Translations under genes and position numbers: made by a program
In this document: piece after piece, positions 27,201 through 37,142 of the stretch
Numbering within the stretch: the first letter of the stretch is position 1
How the letters are laid out: the number at the start of each line of letters is the position of its first letter
Assembly: GCA_037893225.1 (NCBI GenBank)
Contig: JAZGUH010000751.1
Coordinates: 310,001 to 374,000, forward strand
DNA length: 64,000 nt
Direction: 5' to 3'
Origin: Hippasteria phrygiana
Lineage: Eukaryota > Echinodermata > Asteroidea > Valvatida > Goniasteridae
The notes under the pieces: generated by a model
What the model was told of the DNA's origin: nothing
The model's database searches: none
What the model saw: only the letters and a program-made list of their open reading frames with translations

Positions 27201-30200
27201 ATTTTTACTTCCGAGGACCGATTTCAACAAAAGATTGACTTGCGAGGACTGAGAGGTTACTTTGTATTTTCTTTCTCCTCTTGTCCTCGGACGTACAGAA
27301 CTTGTACACTAGGGCCTACAACCGTCCACTGTGACCCATACAGAGATGAGCAAAAAAGTTTGTTTATAGACCATAACCATGGGGATTGAACTACACCCCG
27401 GGAACTTTCTACACTGAGCAGAGTTTTGGTTTTTTTTCTTGCAAAAAACCTTTTGTTGGAAAAAACCAAACTTCATGAGTTTACCCCGCCAATGGTGGAA
27501 GTTTACCCCGCCTGGGTCTATTGGTCCATAGGTCTGAAAATTGAGATATTTTCTCTGCAATCTGTTGGGTTGGCATTTCAAAATGTTGCCAACACTACTA
27601 CTTCTGATCATAACCCTTTTACCTAGAGTGGTTTTAGCCTTGTATTGGGTGATTTTTTTTTTTTTTTTTAAATCAGACTGCCTACCGGAGTGCTACCCAA
27701 TACATTTAGCTGTGTCATACATCCGTCTTTTTCAAGCATGATTTAACATTTCCTGCAAGCATAATACAGATGTGGATTTTTCTTCTCATAATAAAGTTCC
27801 CATTCGAAGACAATCATCATTGTGATTTTTTTTCTGGTAAATGAATTTCGGCTGGACATTTCAAAACCGCTATATAACTCAATTGATGTCACTCATAAGC
27901 CTGGTTTCCCTGACAGTGTGGAAGTTTCCCAACCATAAGAAATTAAATACGGATGAACAGTGTTCGGTTTCGATTATGGAATTAAGGACTTAAACCGGTA
28001 GGCACAGAATAGCTATTGCACACAGCTACATGTACTGCGTAAAAGCTACCGCACAAAGCACCACATATTAGTTTTGACCAAGTTGCTGCGATCAAGTGGA
28101 AACTGGGCGGTGTTGTCAAAACCCTTTTTAAAAACTGTCCTGGGAAAATCTCCTGGGGTCAAGGAAATAACCTCATTTGCAAATCAAAAATACCATTTTT
28201 TTTTTTTTACAATTGAGGTAGTTTGTGGTACATGAGCACGCTTTCCCCTGCTTCCTTCTAAAAGAAAATTCAAGAAATACAGCGTGATTTTTTTAATTTC
28301 TTTTTTATAATGATTAATATTCTGTGTTTTAATTTAGGAATAAAATTGTAACTTATAATCTTTCTTTCTGTTAAAATAAATTCAAATCACTAAAACTATA
28401 TGCACAGGAAATGTTTAGGTTGGATTTTTAAAAAAAATTACTCACCCTGTACAATTATTTTTCTGCTAGGAAGATCGGTTGTTTTTAAGTTTCAATGCTT
28501 TTAAGCGCTTTCTGATTTACAAGTAATTTTAATAATGCAAATTTGCCACCAGAGACAAGAAATGCTTGATATTGGCAAGTTGAAAACTTGGAAGTGACTT
28601 TTAATAGTCACACGGGACACATTGTGAAGTTTTTTCACAGTATAATCTTGAGAAAAAAGAATGTATTCATAATCATTAAAAAAGAGCAAACTTTTCCGGG
28701 GGAAAATCTGGTAAATTTTTCTTTATACTGATGACAATGACAATGACAATGCGTAGAATGTACTCAATCCTAAAAATCCTAAAATTCACAAAGAATGGAG
28801 CACATGTTTATGACCTTGCATACGCTATCATCTGAAACATCCCTTATCATCAGAAATGGGGGGGGGGGGGGGTTTGCAAACATTTGTGGTCAAAATTTGT
28901 TGTTTGTAAAATCTACAACAATAGTATTTCAGAAAACATATAGTGTCAAAAGCAGAGATCCGTCTCCCCTAGTGCCGTCTCCCCTAGTGCCGCTGTATTC
29001 CAAGAATTCTTTTCACTTCCAGGCAACTGACCCAGTTTCTTTTGATTGAGGCCATTCGTCATTTATAACACCACCAGAGGGGGGGGGAGGGAGGATTTAA
29101 CAGGAAAACGAGGCAAGAATAATGTTTCGCACTTTTTTGGCAACAGGATGCGGTAACACTAACAGCCCATGTGGTTTACCTCAGTGAGGTTGGGATATCA
29201 TTAGCACTATTAAAAGCACAAATTGTCTGTGTGTCCTTAAAAAAAGTATACCCATTTTAAAATTCATATTATCACAAAACTACTTCAGAAAAAGACAAAT
29301 GTCTGTGGAAAGGGTAGAATGTCCTCTATCCAATGTATTTATAAGATTCATTATGTCATTGCCGAGGATGACTGAACAAACAAGACGGGTACTGAAAAAT
29401 GGCAAAGCTCGGGCAGGTGTTTTTAAGGACAAATCCTTTTGCTGTTTGAACACATTGGAAAAGTAATGACAGGGGCGATGAATCAATTTCTCTGATCCCT
29501 TTCTTTTTGTCAAACAATCCACAAGGGAAACTGACTAGGTAAATTTGAATACATTTTCAAAGTGAACAAAGAAACTGGCAGGAGCGGGATTCGAACCTGC
29601 GACCTCCGGTACGGTAACCCGGAGGTCGCAGGTTCGAATCCCGCTCCTGCCAGTTTCTTTGTTCACTTTGAAAACCTTTCTTTTTGTGTTACACTTGCCT
29701 GACAAATTTAAAGGGTGGCTGCAATGCAATTTTGATTGTGTTTATCGATGAAATAAAGTTTTTGAAACACAACTGTGTGTTGTTTGTATTTTTTTATTTC
29801 GCGTAAGCATTTGAAAACAAGGATGGTAAGAGCATCCGCTCTCTATTTCATAAGTGATTATTATCGTTTATAGTATATTTCCAATAATTAGATCCGTGAT
29901 TCTTATAATGAGAGATTATTTAGATGTTAAATTCTAATATAACTTCCTCGATTACAAAGTGTCGGAAATACACGCATTACATGAACATTCGGTGCCGCCT
30001 TATACTAGTGGATGTACATGAGCCTGTATTTAGGTTCTCGACCTGTGGTGTATTATCGTACTTGTTTAATTGTTTCGTTCTTATCCTTATTACCCATCAG
30101 AACGGGCTTATCACTGGGCTTACAGGGATTACCACAGCCTTTCAGGGCTTCAACGGCACTCCGATTATTCTCCAATTAATCTCCAGGGCTATACTTTAAA

Positions 30201-31686
30201 CCCGAGCTACTAACTGTTGACAATAAACCACCCTGTTCTGCCACACCCAGTATCTCCTCCGGTCATTTCCATTCCCCCTTCCCGGCCATTCCACAACAGA
30301 CACCCTGTATAGGCAAGCCTAGAGCAAAGCTTCAGTCTCCTACTTTGTGATTAGGAACCAATCTTATGGAGGAACCAATCTTATGGAGCTGCTAAGCTAG
30401 AATAGATTGCTTAGCAAAATGTACTTGCTCAGTAAAAAAGAAAAATTAACTTGGTTTCTCCTCTCCGGGTATTTTAGGATGGGACTTGGCTTTTCACTTG
30501 CAGTCAATAATACACTTTAGCTACACACAGATGTAGAACAAAGAACTGTGCCAACATACTACTCAAACACAAATTTAAAGGCGCAAACTTATTTAGCAAC
30601 ATTTTTTACCCCTCCACTCAATTAGATTCCGAAACACATGACTGAGCATATTGCACCATCTCCCATTCTACGGCACTTATAAACCCAGCATGAACATGCG
30701 CTGCAGTGTACAATGAGTAAAATCAACGAGGTACACATTTGGCTAAAATTTTTGACGGCAAATTTATGAATTTGCTTTAAATCAATCAAGTTCCCATTTT
30801 GAGAACTCTTCAACCCGTGGAAGACTCACCTTGATTCTGGACTTGGTAGAGAGCAGTTCTCCAGCCGTCGTTGTCCGAGATGTTGAATTTCTCCCGGATT
30901 CTTGGCATCAGTTCATCAACCGTCGTCTGGTTACCGAGCCAAATGGCTTTGGCAGTCTTCTCGTTTCCGTCTTCATAGTAGAACCTCAGTGCCCCTTCGA
31001 AGATCCTCCCCTGGTTTGATTACAACATTTAAGACCCAATATCAATAGTTTGCATTTAAAAATATCTGTTTTTATTGGTCTATATCCACTTTTACAGGTA
31101 AAAACACCTTTAGGGCAACACCTCAGGAATTCCAGATTGCAAAAGAGATTCTTTAAAAATTCTGAAATCCAGACAAAAAAATTCTGAAATTAGGACAAAT
31201 TCTGATAAATCTCACTCACTACTTAACAGTACTACAACACATCCCCCCCCCCCCCAATTAATTTTCCGGGAAAAACACATTTTTAGGTTATCATTTAACA
31301 TTTTTGTTTAGATTCCCCCATAACTCCCGGACCCCAAACCTTTATACGCAACTGATTCTAATCCTTTTTTTCAATATTCTTACCTTTGTCTGGGTAATCG
31401 TGAAAGTTCCCCTGTGCATCCCCTGGTTGTACGCATCAATCTTGTGCCTCAGTCTTTCCCGATCCCTCGATCCAACCTCCAACCCCTCCCCACTCCCTCC
31501 ATCCCCCAGGCCTGTCCGTCTCGTCTCAACCGCTGCTGGCTGGTTCAGCTGAGCAACGACCAAAGGATCTGGAGTCAGCATGGTGATACTGTCTCGTTTC
31601 TGCTGAAACAGGCCTCCTGCAGAAAAGCACTTGCTTCCCGCGACACCGCTGGGACTGACCGACTTGAAAATTTGTGGGTCTATCAT
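3188..31686 (-). CDS. RADIL: RADIL/RASIP1-like Rap effector, whole gene (13 coding exons)
   Basis: This gene encodes a predicted cytoplasmic adaptor that would bind GTP-loaded Rap/Ras and act in integrin adhesion and junctions, as known for vertebrate RADIL and RASIP1. Coding exons sum to 4278 nt (1425 residues). Approximate domains: RA1 102-195, a Ser/Lys-rich linker, RA2 377-492, FHA 585-699, DIL 762-1110, a Ser/Pro/Lys-rich linker 1159-1292, and PDZ 1325-1410 with a GLGLIDG carboxylate-loop region. Every junction uses GT/AG and keeps frame. DIL motifs such as TVYYLTK, NASLFNML and LHHVLSHYQLG resemble RASIP1, while the PDZ is found in RADIL and not RASIP1. It is therefore probably the single invertebrate counterpart of both. 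The N-terminus before RA1 resembles afadin. The chosen start is the first in-frame ATG (A at -3) of the 5'-most coding exon. Upstream non-coding exons were not identified. Family assignment is strong; the exact start is less sure. Confidence 0.9.
4359..4498 (-). CDS. RADIL: RADIL-like exon 12 (PDZ core)
   Basis: This 140-nt exon encodes HTQLRSPGIYIGKLVPSGSA and DGRLIVGDRILAVNG, a classical PDZ core with the conserved GDRIL-VNG turn. The donor is GTACGT. Confidence 0.95.
5505..5665 (-). CDS. RADIL: RADIL-like exon 11 (start of PDZ)
   Basis: This 161-nt exon lies between acceptor ccaatccacag and donor GTGAGT. It ends with SVFVVDLEKG and GLGLIDGI, the first PDZ strand and the ligand-binding loop. 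Joining to the next exon is in frame at a codon boundary. Confidence 0.93.
6627..7028 (-). CDS. RADIL: RADIL-like exon 10 (low-complexity linker)
   Basis: This 402-nt exon lies between acceptor taacacacag and donor GTATGT and is open throughout in the required frame. It encodes a Ser/Lys/Pro-rich, probably disordered segment with no recognisable domain, between DIL and PDZ. Both splice phases fit its neighbours. Confidence 0.85.
7645..7797 (-). CDS. RADIL: RADIL-like exon 9
   Basis: This 153-nt exon, phase 1 to phase 1, follows acceptor ttctctttggcag and ends at GTAATC. It encodes LLESFDNHPALALPNNGFKL, a conserved RADIL/RASIP1 block just after the DIL domain. Confidence 0.9.
8288..8640 (+). 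mobile_element. tRNA-derived SINE, composite copy
   Basis: A tRNA-like head at 8534-8606 has an A box (atagctcagttcgtagagcg) and B box (ggttcgaatcc). It is preceded by the body of another unit (acctagtcagtttccctcgtgg through tctgactagcgcccacccg). Repeated units suggest a dimeric or tandem SINE. It lies in an intron and is not a functional tRNA. Confidence 0.8.
8792..8942 (-). CDS. RADIL: RADIL-like exon 8 (end of DIL domain)
   Basis: This 151-nt exon follows a strong T-rich acceptor (tttttccag). It encodes ADWSSLHSDF and LHHVLSHYQLG. The only donor giving the required phase 1 is GTCATT, which is weak at +3. The joined text DTENLLESF matches the family (DTGDIFESF in human RASIP1, recalled and not searched). 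Confidence 0.85.
9673..9960. repeat. 15-bp minisatellite, G-rich on the transcribed sense strand
   Basis: About 18 near-identical units of aacaccccctccccc lie in the RADIL-like intron. The RADIL-like sense strand therefore carries runs of GGGGG every few bases. Open proline-rich frames across it are artefacts of the repeat. Confidence 0.97.
9984..10153 (-). CDS. RADIL: RADIL-like exon 7 (DIL domain)
   Basis: The 170-nt exon encodes SDGKFYEWSKGAQIRGNLD through ATPKVQLMQ, matching the FYQWSR-type block of RASIP1. Its acceptor (tcaag) is preceded by an uninterrupted run of about 22 C, which serves as the polypyrimidine tract. The donor is GTAACA. Confidence 0.92.
10540..10756 (-). CDS. RADIL: RADIL-like exon 6 (DIL domain)
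   Basis: This 217-nt exon lies between acceptor cttctccag and donor GTAATT. It encodes TLYISIPNFLDTNPF, then an acidic loop (TDDDD), and FAYLLFFTNASLFNMLVER. All are conserved positions of the DIL domain. Confidence 0.93.
10829..11120. mobile_element. MITE with GGTCATTCCAT ends
   Basis: Inverted ends of about 50 bp read ggtcattccatta, ccaaaagtgtgacaatttt and ttggtgtccc, mirrored at 11070-11120. It is intronic in the RADIL-like gene. Confidence 0.7.
12513..12698. repeat. 16-bp AT-rich tandem repeat
   Basis: About 11 units of tgaaataatttaaaca lie directly upstream of a SINE. Later units drift to taatcatg and taatcctg. Confidence 0.95.
12776..12923 (+). mobile_element. tRNA-derived SINE
   Basis: The tRNA-like head at 12776-12848 (tagctcagttggtagagcg, ggttcgaatcc) is followed by the standard body ctttgttcactttgaaaatg through gtttgacgaatta. 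Confidence 0.85.
13583..13856 (-). CDS. RADIL: RADIL-like exon 5 (DIL domain)
   Basis: This 274-nt exon runs from acceptor tcctag to donor GTGAGG. It encodes helices with LTNALEILNFLQ and ends VVMYAFQQTVYYLTK, a hallmark of RASIP1/RADIL DIL domains. A Gly/Val-rich loop of about 25 residues lies in the middle. Confidence 0.92.
13857..15673 (-). other. RADIL-like introns around the 38-nt exon
   Basis: Apart from exon 4 I see a dispersed non-coding repeat (attattacccctgctcatcaggcc at about 14009). Relatives lie at 10263 and 58130. The rest is AT-rich with no supported feature. Confidence 0.6.
14501..14538 (-). CDS. RADIL: RADIL-like exon 4 (38-nt exon, DIL)
   Basis: This small exon lies between tttag and GTAAGAC. 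It is needed to restore phase between exons 3 and 5 and encodes DKTKAIARNQPE. That matches the place in RASIP1/RADIL where a WEK-type helix continues after the first DIL helices. Confidence 0.88.
15674..17661 (-). CDS. RADIL: RADIL-like exon 3 (end of RA1, RA2, FHA, start of DIL)
   Basis: A single 1988-nt exon begins after a good polypyrimidine acceptor (ttctgtttcag) and ends at GTAAGT. It encodes the last RA1 strand (LRFILR), a Ser/Lys-rich linker, RA2 (GLLKIFGDKICPNATYKSVL through ARRFEIRRR), an FHA domain (FPYLLTLHGD through GGHYLFLLKNP) and the first DIL helices. It is by far the longest open frame in the window. Confidence 0.95.
18071..18259 (+). mobile_element. piggyBac-like MITE, family A, copy 3
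   Basis: It runs from TTAACCCCTTGAGTACGG to AAAGGGTTAA inside the 13-kb RADIL-like intron, with a slightly deleted interior. Confidence 0.8.
19468..20130 (-). mobile_element. MITE family C copy, interrupted
   Basis: The ends are ttaaaggcagtgtacatgat and gtgtacactacatttaa, as in copies at 36291 and 49898. About 210 bp of unrelated sequence (19899-20111) interrupts it near one end, and a GC-rich palindrome sits inside at 19632-19757. Confidence 0.65.
19632..19757. repeat. GC-rich imperfect palindrome
   Basis: The arms contain gtcaaggcgcgcgtggcta and its complement, plus gcgcgccccgga. Arms are about 55 bp around a short centre. It is strikingly CpG-rich against an AT-rich background. Confidence 0.75.
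22303..22563 (+). mobile_element. piggyBac-like MITE, family B, diverged copy
   Basis: The internal blocks ctgtgcagccaagcgtaa, atggatcgagtatgcac and ggtggtctttttcaaaccgc match family B. The termini are not clean, so the limits are approximate. Confidence 0.45.
29515..29675. mobile_element. Head-to-head SINE palindrome
   Basis: A reverse-oriented SINE 3' portion (29515-29609) abuts a forward one (29619-29675). The arms 29554-29609 and 29619-29674 are perfect reverse complements, with loop tacggtaac. Both arms carry the B box and the ctttgttcactttg tail. Confidence 0.88.
30830..31010 (-). CDS. RADIL: RADIL-like exon 2 (first RA domain)
   Basis: This 181-nt exon has a phase 0 acceptor (aaaccag) and a GTGAGTC donor in phase 1. 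It encodes the start of an RA ubiquitin fold (GRIFEGALRFYYEDG, then a helix and a TALYQVQNQ strand). The fold is completed by the first 30 residues of the next exon, 13 kb away. Confidence 0.88.
31062..31218 (+). repeat. Dispersed repeat D, copy 1
   Basis: The segment ttattggtctatatccact through aacacctcaggaattccag and ttgcaaaagagattctt recurs at 43494-43622. It lies in the RADIL-like intron between coding exons 1 and 2. Confidence 0.8.
31384..31686 (-). CDS. RADIL: RADIL-like coding exon 1 (N-terminal region)
   Basis: The exon gives 101 codons ending at a GTAAGAAT donor in phase 0. The last third (RERLRHKIDAYNQ) resembles the short helix that precedes the first RA domain in afadin. A candidate acceptor (ctccactag, preceded by a C-rich tract) lies 10 bases upstream of the ATG, so an upstream non-coding exon is likely. 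Confidence 0.75.
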
Positions 31687-33443
31687 CGTCCTTCATCTAG
31701 TGGAGCGGGTGGGGGGGGGGGGGGGTGTTAAAAAGAATGATGGTTGGAATAAATATGTGCACTCTAGTAGTAGTAAAAGGTTTTTTTCCTGATTATCTTT
31801 CCAATGGTGCTATCAAATTCATGTGTCAACATTACAATAGTTTTAGAAAACTGTATCCGAAGTTTCCCTGTAGAGTTATGTGTATGGAGTGCCATTGGTT
31901 CATGTGACAAACAACTTTCCTGTTTGATAAAGTCGGCCAGAAGAGAAAACAGCCATAACTTTACTATTTTAGAAGTTTATAGGCCTATGACTTTCATTTT
32001 TACACCATATGAAAGAGAAATTTTCCTTTTCAATCAATTCTTGCGGGTGAAATCTTTGGTTGAAAATACAACCATTCAACAAGCAGTCAGCTGTTTTATT
32101 CTGCGTAAGTGGTTTTATGCTTGACTGAACAAAGAATGTGGTACTGGGGGAAGATTTAAGCCAATAAACAATGTGGTATAAACAAAGAAGGGTCAATCAT
32201 CCCACTCAAAAGCAATAAAACAAAATTAAGTTTTAGAATGTTCTTACAATACATGTGATTTTATACAATTACAATATTGGGGGAGCTTACTTTTTGTTAC
32301 AAAGAGAGGCTGTGGCTGGCGACCCGTGTTAATGTTGTCTGCTGGGATCTTGAACTTGAGCTCTCTCTCTCGATCCTACCTTTAGGAACTCCCTCCACGA
32401 TAGAGCTATAGCTCAATCATGGAGGGGGTTCCTCCATGGCCGGCTCTATCTTGTCAATCCTGTCACTTCTCGAACAGTCTGACATGAAACAACTTCACTG
32501 ATTCTTCCTGCAATCTGTTTCGGATAGTGAACCGGTGTCCTTCACCCAGCTCCATGACAATGCTGATAAATTGGCAAAGGTGACTGGGTTGGGGTTGGCC
32601 AAATGGAATTTTAAGTACTTTTTACTTTACTCAGTTCTTTCTTTTGTTCACTTCACGTCAGGCTACTCGTCTGGGCTTGGGGCCTTCCTCCGATGGGCAT
32701 GAACCCCGTGCGGTTGGTTTCAACATGGAGCTATAAAAAAGGACAATGCATGATTGCCATTGAAATGCCGCGGGTTACGTTAGAACGGATCTGTGGTGCA
32801 GACCCCTTCAGTTTTCTTTTGTAGTCTTTCAACCTTTTATAATGATAATACAAGTCCACCGCATATACGTCCCAACAAATAATCGACACGAAACAAATAT
32901 TTCCCAGAAACTAAAGAAACCGCGACAAGTATAAACTACAGCGCCACCACGCGACCTAAAAATAATAGGGCAACCTGTGTATGGCTCCCCGGAAAAATAA
33001 ATTTCCAAATTGAATATCTAATTTGTTAGCATTACATAAGTTATGAGTTTTCCCCACCGACACATTCCTAATAAAAAACCCGGCATCTGATGGGTAAGAG
33101 ATGAACTGAGTTTCAAATTCCTAGTGTTTAATAGGGCAATCTTCACGCAGTGGAAAATAAAGCATAGATTCTGGAAAGATTGCAAAGTGTTATGCATGCT
33201 CCCCCCCCCCCCAAGTTTTCTTCAATAATTAGTAAATAGGAGAAAATTCACTGAATTAATTTTTTAAAATTTAAAACAAAGAAAGTCTGCGACCATTGTA
33301 TTTTGTAAAGAGCCATACAAAATTATTCAACTCGAAAATTCCACTTTCTGGAAAACTTGCAAGAAAATCTGTGATAAAAAAAACCTCAAAAAAAAGCGCA
33401 CCCATCCAAACAAAGATAGACAATTTGGGAGACCACCAACATA

Positions 33444-33540
33444 GGGCAAGATAGCTCAGTTGGTAGAGCAATGGTACGGGTATTCCGGAGGTCGCAGGTT
33501 CGAATCCCACTCCTGTCAGTTTTCTTTGTTCACTCTGAAA
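33444..33540 (+). mobile_element. tRNA-derived SINE, short copy
   Basis: The head at 33444-33517 has the A box tagctcagttggtagagc and B box ggttcgaatcc. Only a short piece of the body follows. Confidence 0.8.
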
Positions 33541-33612
33541 ATATAAAAAAACAAAACTCTAAATCCATCCCCAGAAAAATGAAAAGGGAGCACAAAAACA
33601 GTGTCTTCAAAG

Positions 33613-33622
33613 TTTATTTATT
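33613..33622 (-). terminator. Candidate septin poly(A) signal
   Basis: Overlapping AATAAA hexamers on the minus strand are followed by a T/G-rich stretch. They lie about 3.9 kb past the septin stop codon, so use would imply a long 3' UTR. This is inference from motif and position only. Confidence 0.25.
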
Positions 33623-34021
33623 TCCTTGCTGGGATGGCATATCCTCAAACACACACATGTCCATAAAATATAAATGCCAACACTTAAAGGTTAATTAAAA
33701 AATAACTGAAACGGGGCAGCAAAAAGTAAGGCACATATTGAATTTCTGGCAAAAAGAAAATATTTGTACAAGATAGACGGACAAATTTTCCTCTAAAAAT
33801 TACAAAGCAGGCTACAATAAAGCTTTGATAGACATTCAGTGTTTTCATTTCTAAATAAATCCACTACTTATATCAGAGTGATTACAAACTGATATAAAAA
33901 TGGCATCATAACTATCAAAAATATTAAAATAGCACAAAGCTGAATTGCACATCTGTACAACGTGCACTTTAAAGAAAATTACCAACAAGTTCTTCTTTAG
34001 CTTGTACTTTAAGATATGATT

Positions 34022-34159
34022 ATTAGCCTTTTAGGAGGTATGGCGGACACAATAGGAGGGCGCTATTTGATTTGGGTATACCTTTTGTGCCATACAAAAG
34101 GTATACCCAAATCAAATAGCGCCCTCCTATTGTGTCCGCCATACCTCTAAAAGGCTAAT
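34022..34159. repeat. Near-perfect long hairpin
   Basis: The arms at 34022-34086 and 34096-34159 are reverse complements except for one inserted G. The loop is gtgccatac. It may be a foldback transposon or a transcribed hairpin in the septin 3' UTR region. Confidence 0.9.
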
Positions 34160-35684
34160 GGGACTGCGTGTCTCAGTTACTATCGGCAAAACCCTGGCCT
34201 CTTTACACAACATAGCAGCCGGTCGCCAACAAACTCCACTTAAATTTACATTTAATGTTGAATATGATTACATTTCCACATAAGTTTGCTCCTTTGTTGA
34301 ATTAAAATCATAAACCCCACAAAATTAGATCTAAAATACATGAAGCAAAACTGAATCAAAATTTCATTAAAAAAAAAATTTCATCTAAGTCACACCAATG
34401 CTGGGGAAAGGCTAGTACGAATGATCTATACTCAATGTTTTCAATATTTGTATATACAAACACAGAGTATAAAGCATCTGCAGCAAATCATTTCCATATT
34501 TCTTTTTCTAACCTCCGATTTGAAAGAAGTGACCTGTGCATTTGCACACACCCGATGACAATGCAATGATGCAGATAAACAACAACAACAAACAACAGAT
34601 GGCTGAAAGGAAGAACTTAACATTTGTTTTTATGGGCCGGGAAGTTTGAAAGCATTTGGATCTCTACCCTATACTGAAAAACAAAATGAACGAAAATATA
34701 TTCTTGTTGAGATCAGTTTCTTTAAAACTCTGGGAAAAAAAAATAATTGTGATTCTCAGTTTCAATTTACACGTGAAAAGAATCGTCAGTGCTACTGTTA
34801 ATAGTCAAATTCCTACTTCTAAAAAGTTTTAATGTACAATATTTGCATAGCTGAAAAATATTTCCCAAGAAATATTTTGGTTACATAATGGGAGACATTT
34901 CTTGTCCCTGTAACAAATAATACATCCTACCTGGAATAAATAAATGCAACATAACAAAGGCATAAACAATACTGGTAAAGTTACCAACAAATTATATGAG
35001 AGTAACATCAGGGGATAATTGAAGAGTTAATGAAATGTGTGATAATATCAGTATTAAACAATGTAATGTACAAACATTGATTTAAAAAAAAAAAAATCAC
35101 AAAAATACAGTAATGATATTAGTTTGAATTAGTAACAAAAGTCATACACTAATTTCAAAAAAAGTGTATAGCACCGAGTATAAGTAGTTATTGTAGCTTC
35201 TGTCCCTAATGAGGGACTGTCACAAAAGTTGGTCTCTTTCCGAAGCATTATGGCTGTAGAACAGTGCATTCATAATGTTGTATACATTTGTAGTTCAAAT
35301 TAATGACATTTGTATTGTCTTCAGTAAAACCATTTATACTTCAACAACTTTGCCTAAGGCAGCCGTATATATATATTTGCCTATTTGATGAGTTGTTAAT
35401 CAATAAAAAGATAAATCAAATAAATTTCATAATTAATCCATGAATTAGTTGGTCATCAATTAAATAACATAAAGAAGTCTTTTTCAACTGTTTTGAAAGT
35501 TGAAGTAGCTGGTGAGATGCAAGTCAAATTGACAAATTAGCAGACAAAAAATTCCCAATTTGATTTTCATATGTTTTGGTAAAAAAAAAAAAAAATGCAG
35601 TTTTCATCCATCTACCATGTTATCCTAAAACAAATGCTTTCGGTAACCCGAACCCTAACCTTACCTCCAAAAACCTGAATTTGT

Positions 35685-35903
35685 TTAATTCCTCGAGAAC
35701 GGTTATCGTGGTGAGGCGCCAGGGTGCCGGAGCAGCCTGTGCAGCCAAGCGAAACGGCCACAATGTGCTTGTGCAGTCAAGCATAACATACACAATAATC
35801 CAACAATAGATTGAAACTGCACAAACAGCGGCAAATGGTGTCATCCGGCCTGGTGCCACTGTTTTTTTGCGCCATTTGGCGTCATCCGTACGCAAGGGGT
35901 TAA
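35685..35903 (+). mobile_element. piggyBac-like MITE, family A, copy 4
   Basis: It starts TTAATTCCTCGAGAACGG and ends CCGTACGCAAGGGGTTAA. It lies between the two genes, in the region that may be septin 3' UTR. Confidence 0.8.
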
Positions 35904-36290
35904 ATACCCAACAGACGCCAAGGCCAAGTTGAGTAGAACACCACTGATAACAAACACTGCTACTCCAAGAACAATCCCACAAAAAATATTTCTTATGGAT
36001 CCTATGATGAAGACCCTTTTCACGTGATGTCACCAGTCTATGCTCCAGCGGCGTAAATCAATGTCCAAATGTAGGGGGTGAAGTTTTTTCCTAAATCACC
36101 CCAAATGGTATACAACTACATCTGCAGACCCCAATGCATTTAAAACAATTATGTTCAGCCTGAGAGTCCAGTTATGGTCCGAGAAATGTAGTTCTAGAAG
36201 TAGACATTCGTGTGCTAATGGAACCTCCAATTTTATAGACCGTAAGCGCACGCACAGGAAAGAACAAGGTAGCTTTAAAAGCAGATTTGC

Positions 36291-36742
36291 TTTAAAGGTA
36301 GTATACATCATTTGCAAACATCAAAAAACAAAACTACTGAATTATTACGAAATACCGTACCAGACTGTAAGTAAATACATGTAATAGTCTCAAGCATCCT
36401 GTGAAATCATGGCACCTGCTGTGCTGTTGTTTTCAAGAAAAGTGGAAATTTATATCGTTTTTCAACAATTGTTGGCCGACAATCGTTGGAAATAGTCTAG
36501 TTCCCTGACCTGATAAATTCCCTGACTCTATCAATTGTTAGGTTTTGTCTAAAGTATGGTCAGGGAACCAGACTACTGGAACATGTTTTTTGTTTCTCTC
36601 TGTTTTCCTAACATCTATGCACACATAACTTGAAACAGGTCAGCGTTACAGTATTTGCTAGCACGCTATAAAATACTAACCCCCAAAATCCATTTATTTC
36701 TGAAAATTACAGCAAAAGCAAATCGTGTATACTACCTTTAAA
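36291..36742 (+). mobile_element. MITE family C, full copy
   Basis: The inverted ends are tttaaaggtagtatacatc and cgtgtatactacctttaaa. Internal blocks gaattattacgaaatacc and catttatttctgaaaattac are shared with the other copies. Confidence 0.8.
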
Positions 36743-37142
36743 ATAGTCATTCGACAAAAATATATCTCTATGCAAGTGCAAGCATTTATGACTGAAACAA
36801 CGCAAATATTTAGCGTAACTTTTCTGCTGCAGAAAAGTTGTGCTAAATAATCAGGCAGGCGCAGGACTTGTTAGTGAAACAGCGCTCAAAAGCTAGCAAC
36901 ATTTTTCTACTGTAGTTAGTGCAACTTTTCTGCAAATCATTAGGCAGCTTTATCAAATTTCATACGGTTACTTTAACGGTAAGCAGAGAAGTTGTGCCAA
37001 CTAAAGCAGACAAATATTGCTAGCTTAAGTGCTATTTCACAGGGAAAGTCGTGCAAAATGCCTGATTTTTATTATTGCTTCACTATTTGAAGCAAAATAT
37101 GCTTCTGAAGACAACAAGCTCTCTCTTGCGCAAAAATCTAAT

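Larger units (their letters stand above)
17662..30829 (-). other. 13-kb RADIL-like intron
   Basis: The intron holds the repeats listed (18071, 19468, 22303, 29515) and several poly-G or poly-C tracts (21287, 24241, 25142, 28858). Otherwise it is AT-rich sequence without an exon I can support on either strand. Short open frames here have no recognisable domain. Confidence 0.65.

Noticed and set aside
15674..31686. Identification of gene 1 as afadin/canoe
   Set aside because: The two RA domains and FHA/DIL/PDZ order fit afadin, but the RA2, DIL and PDZ sequences and the short tail after the PDZ match RADIL/RASIP1. Afadin has a long C-terminal tail.
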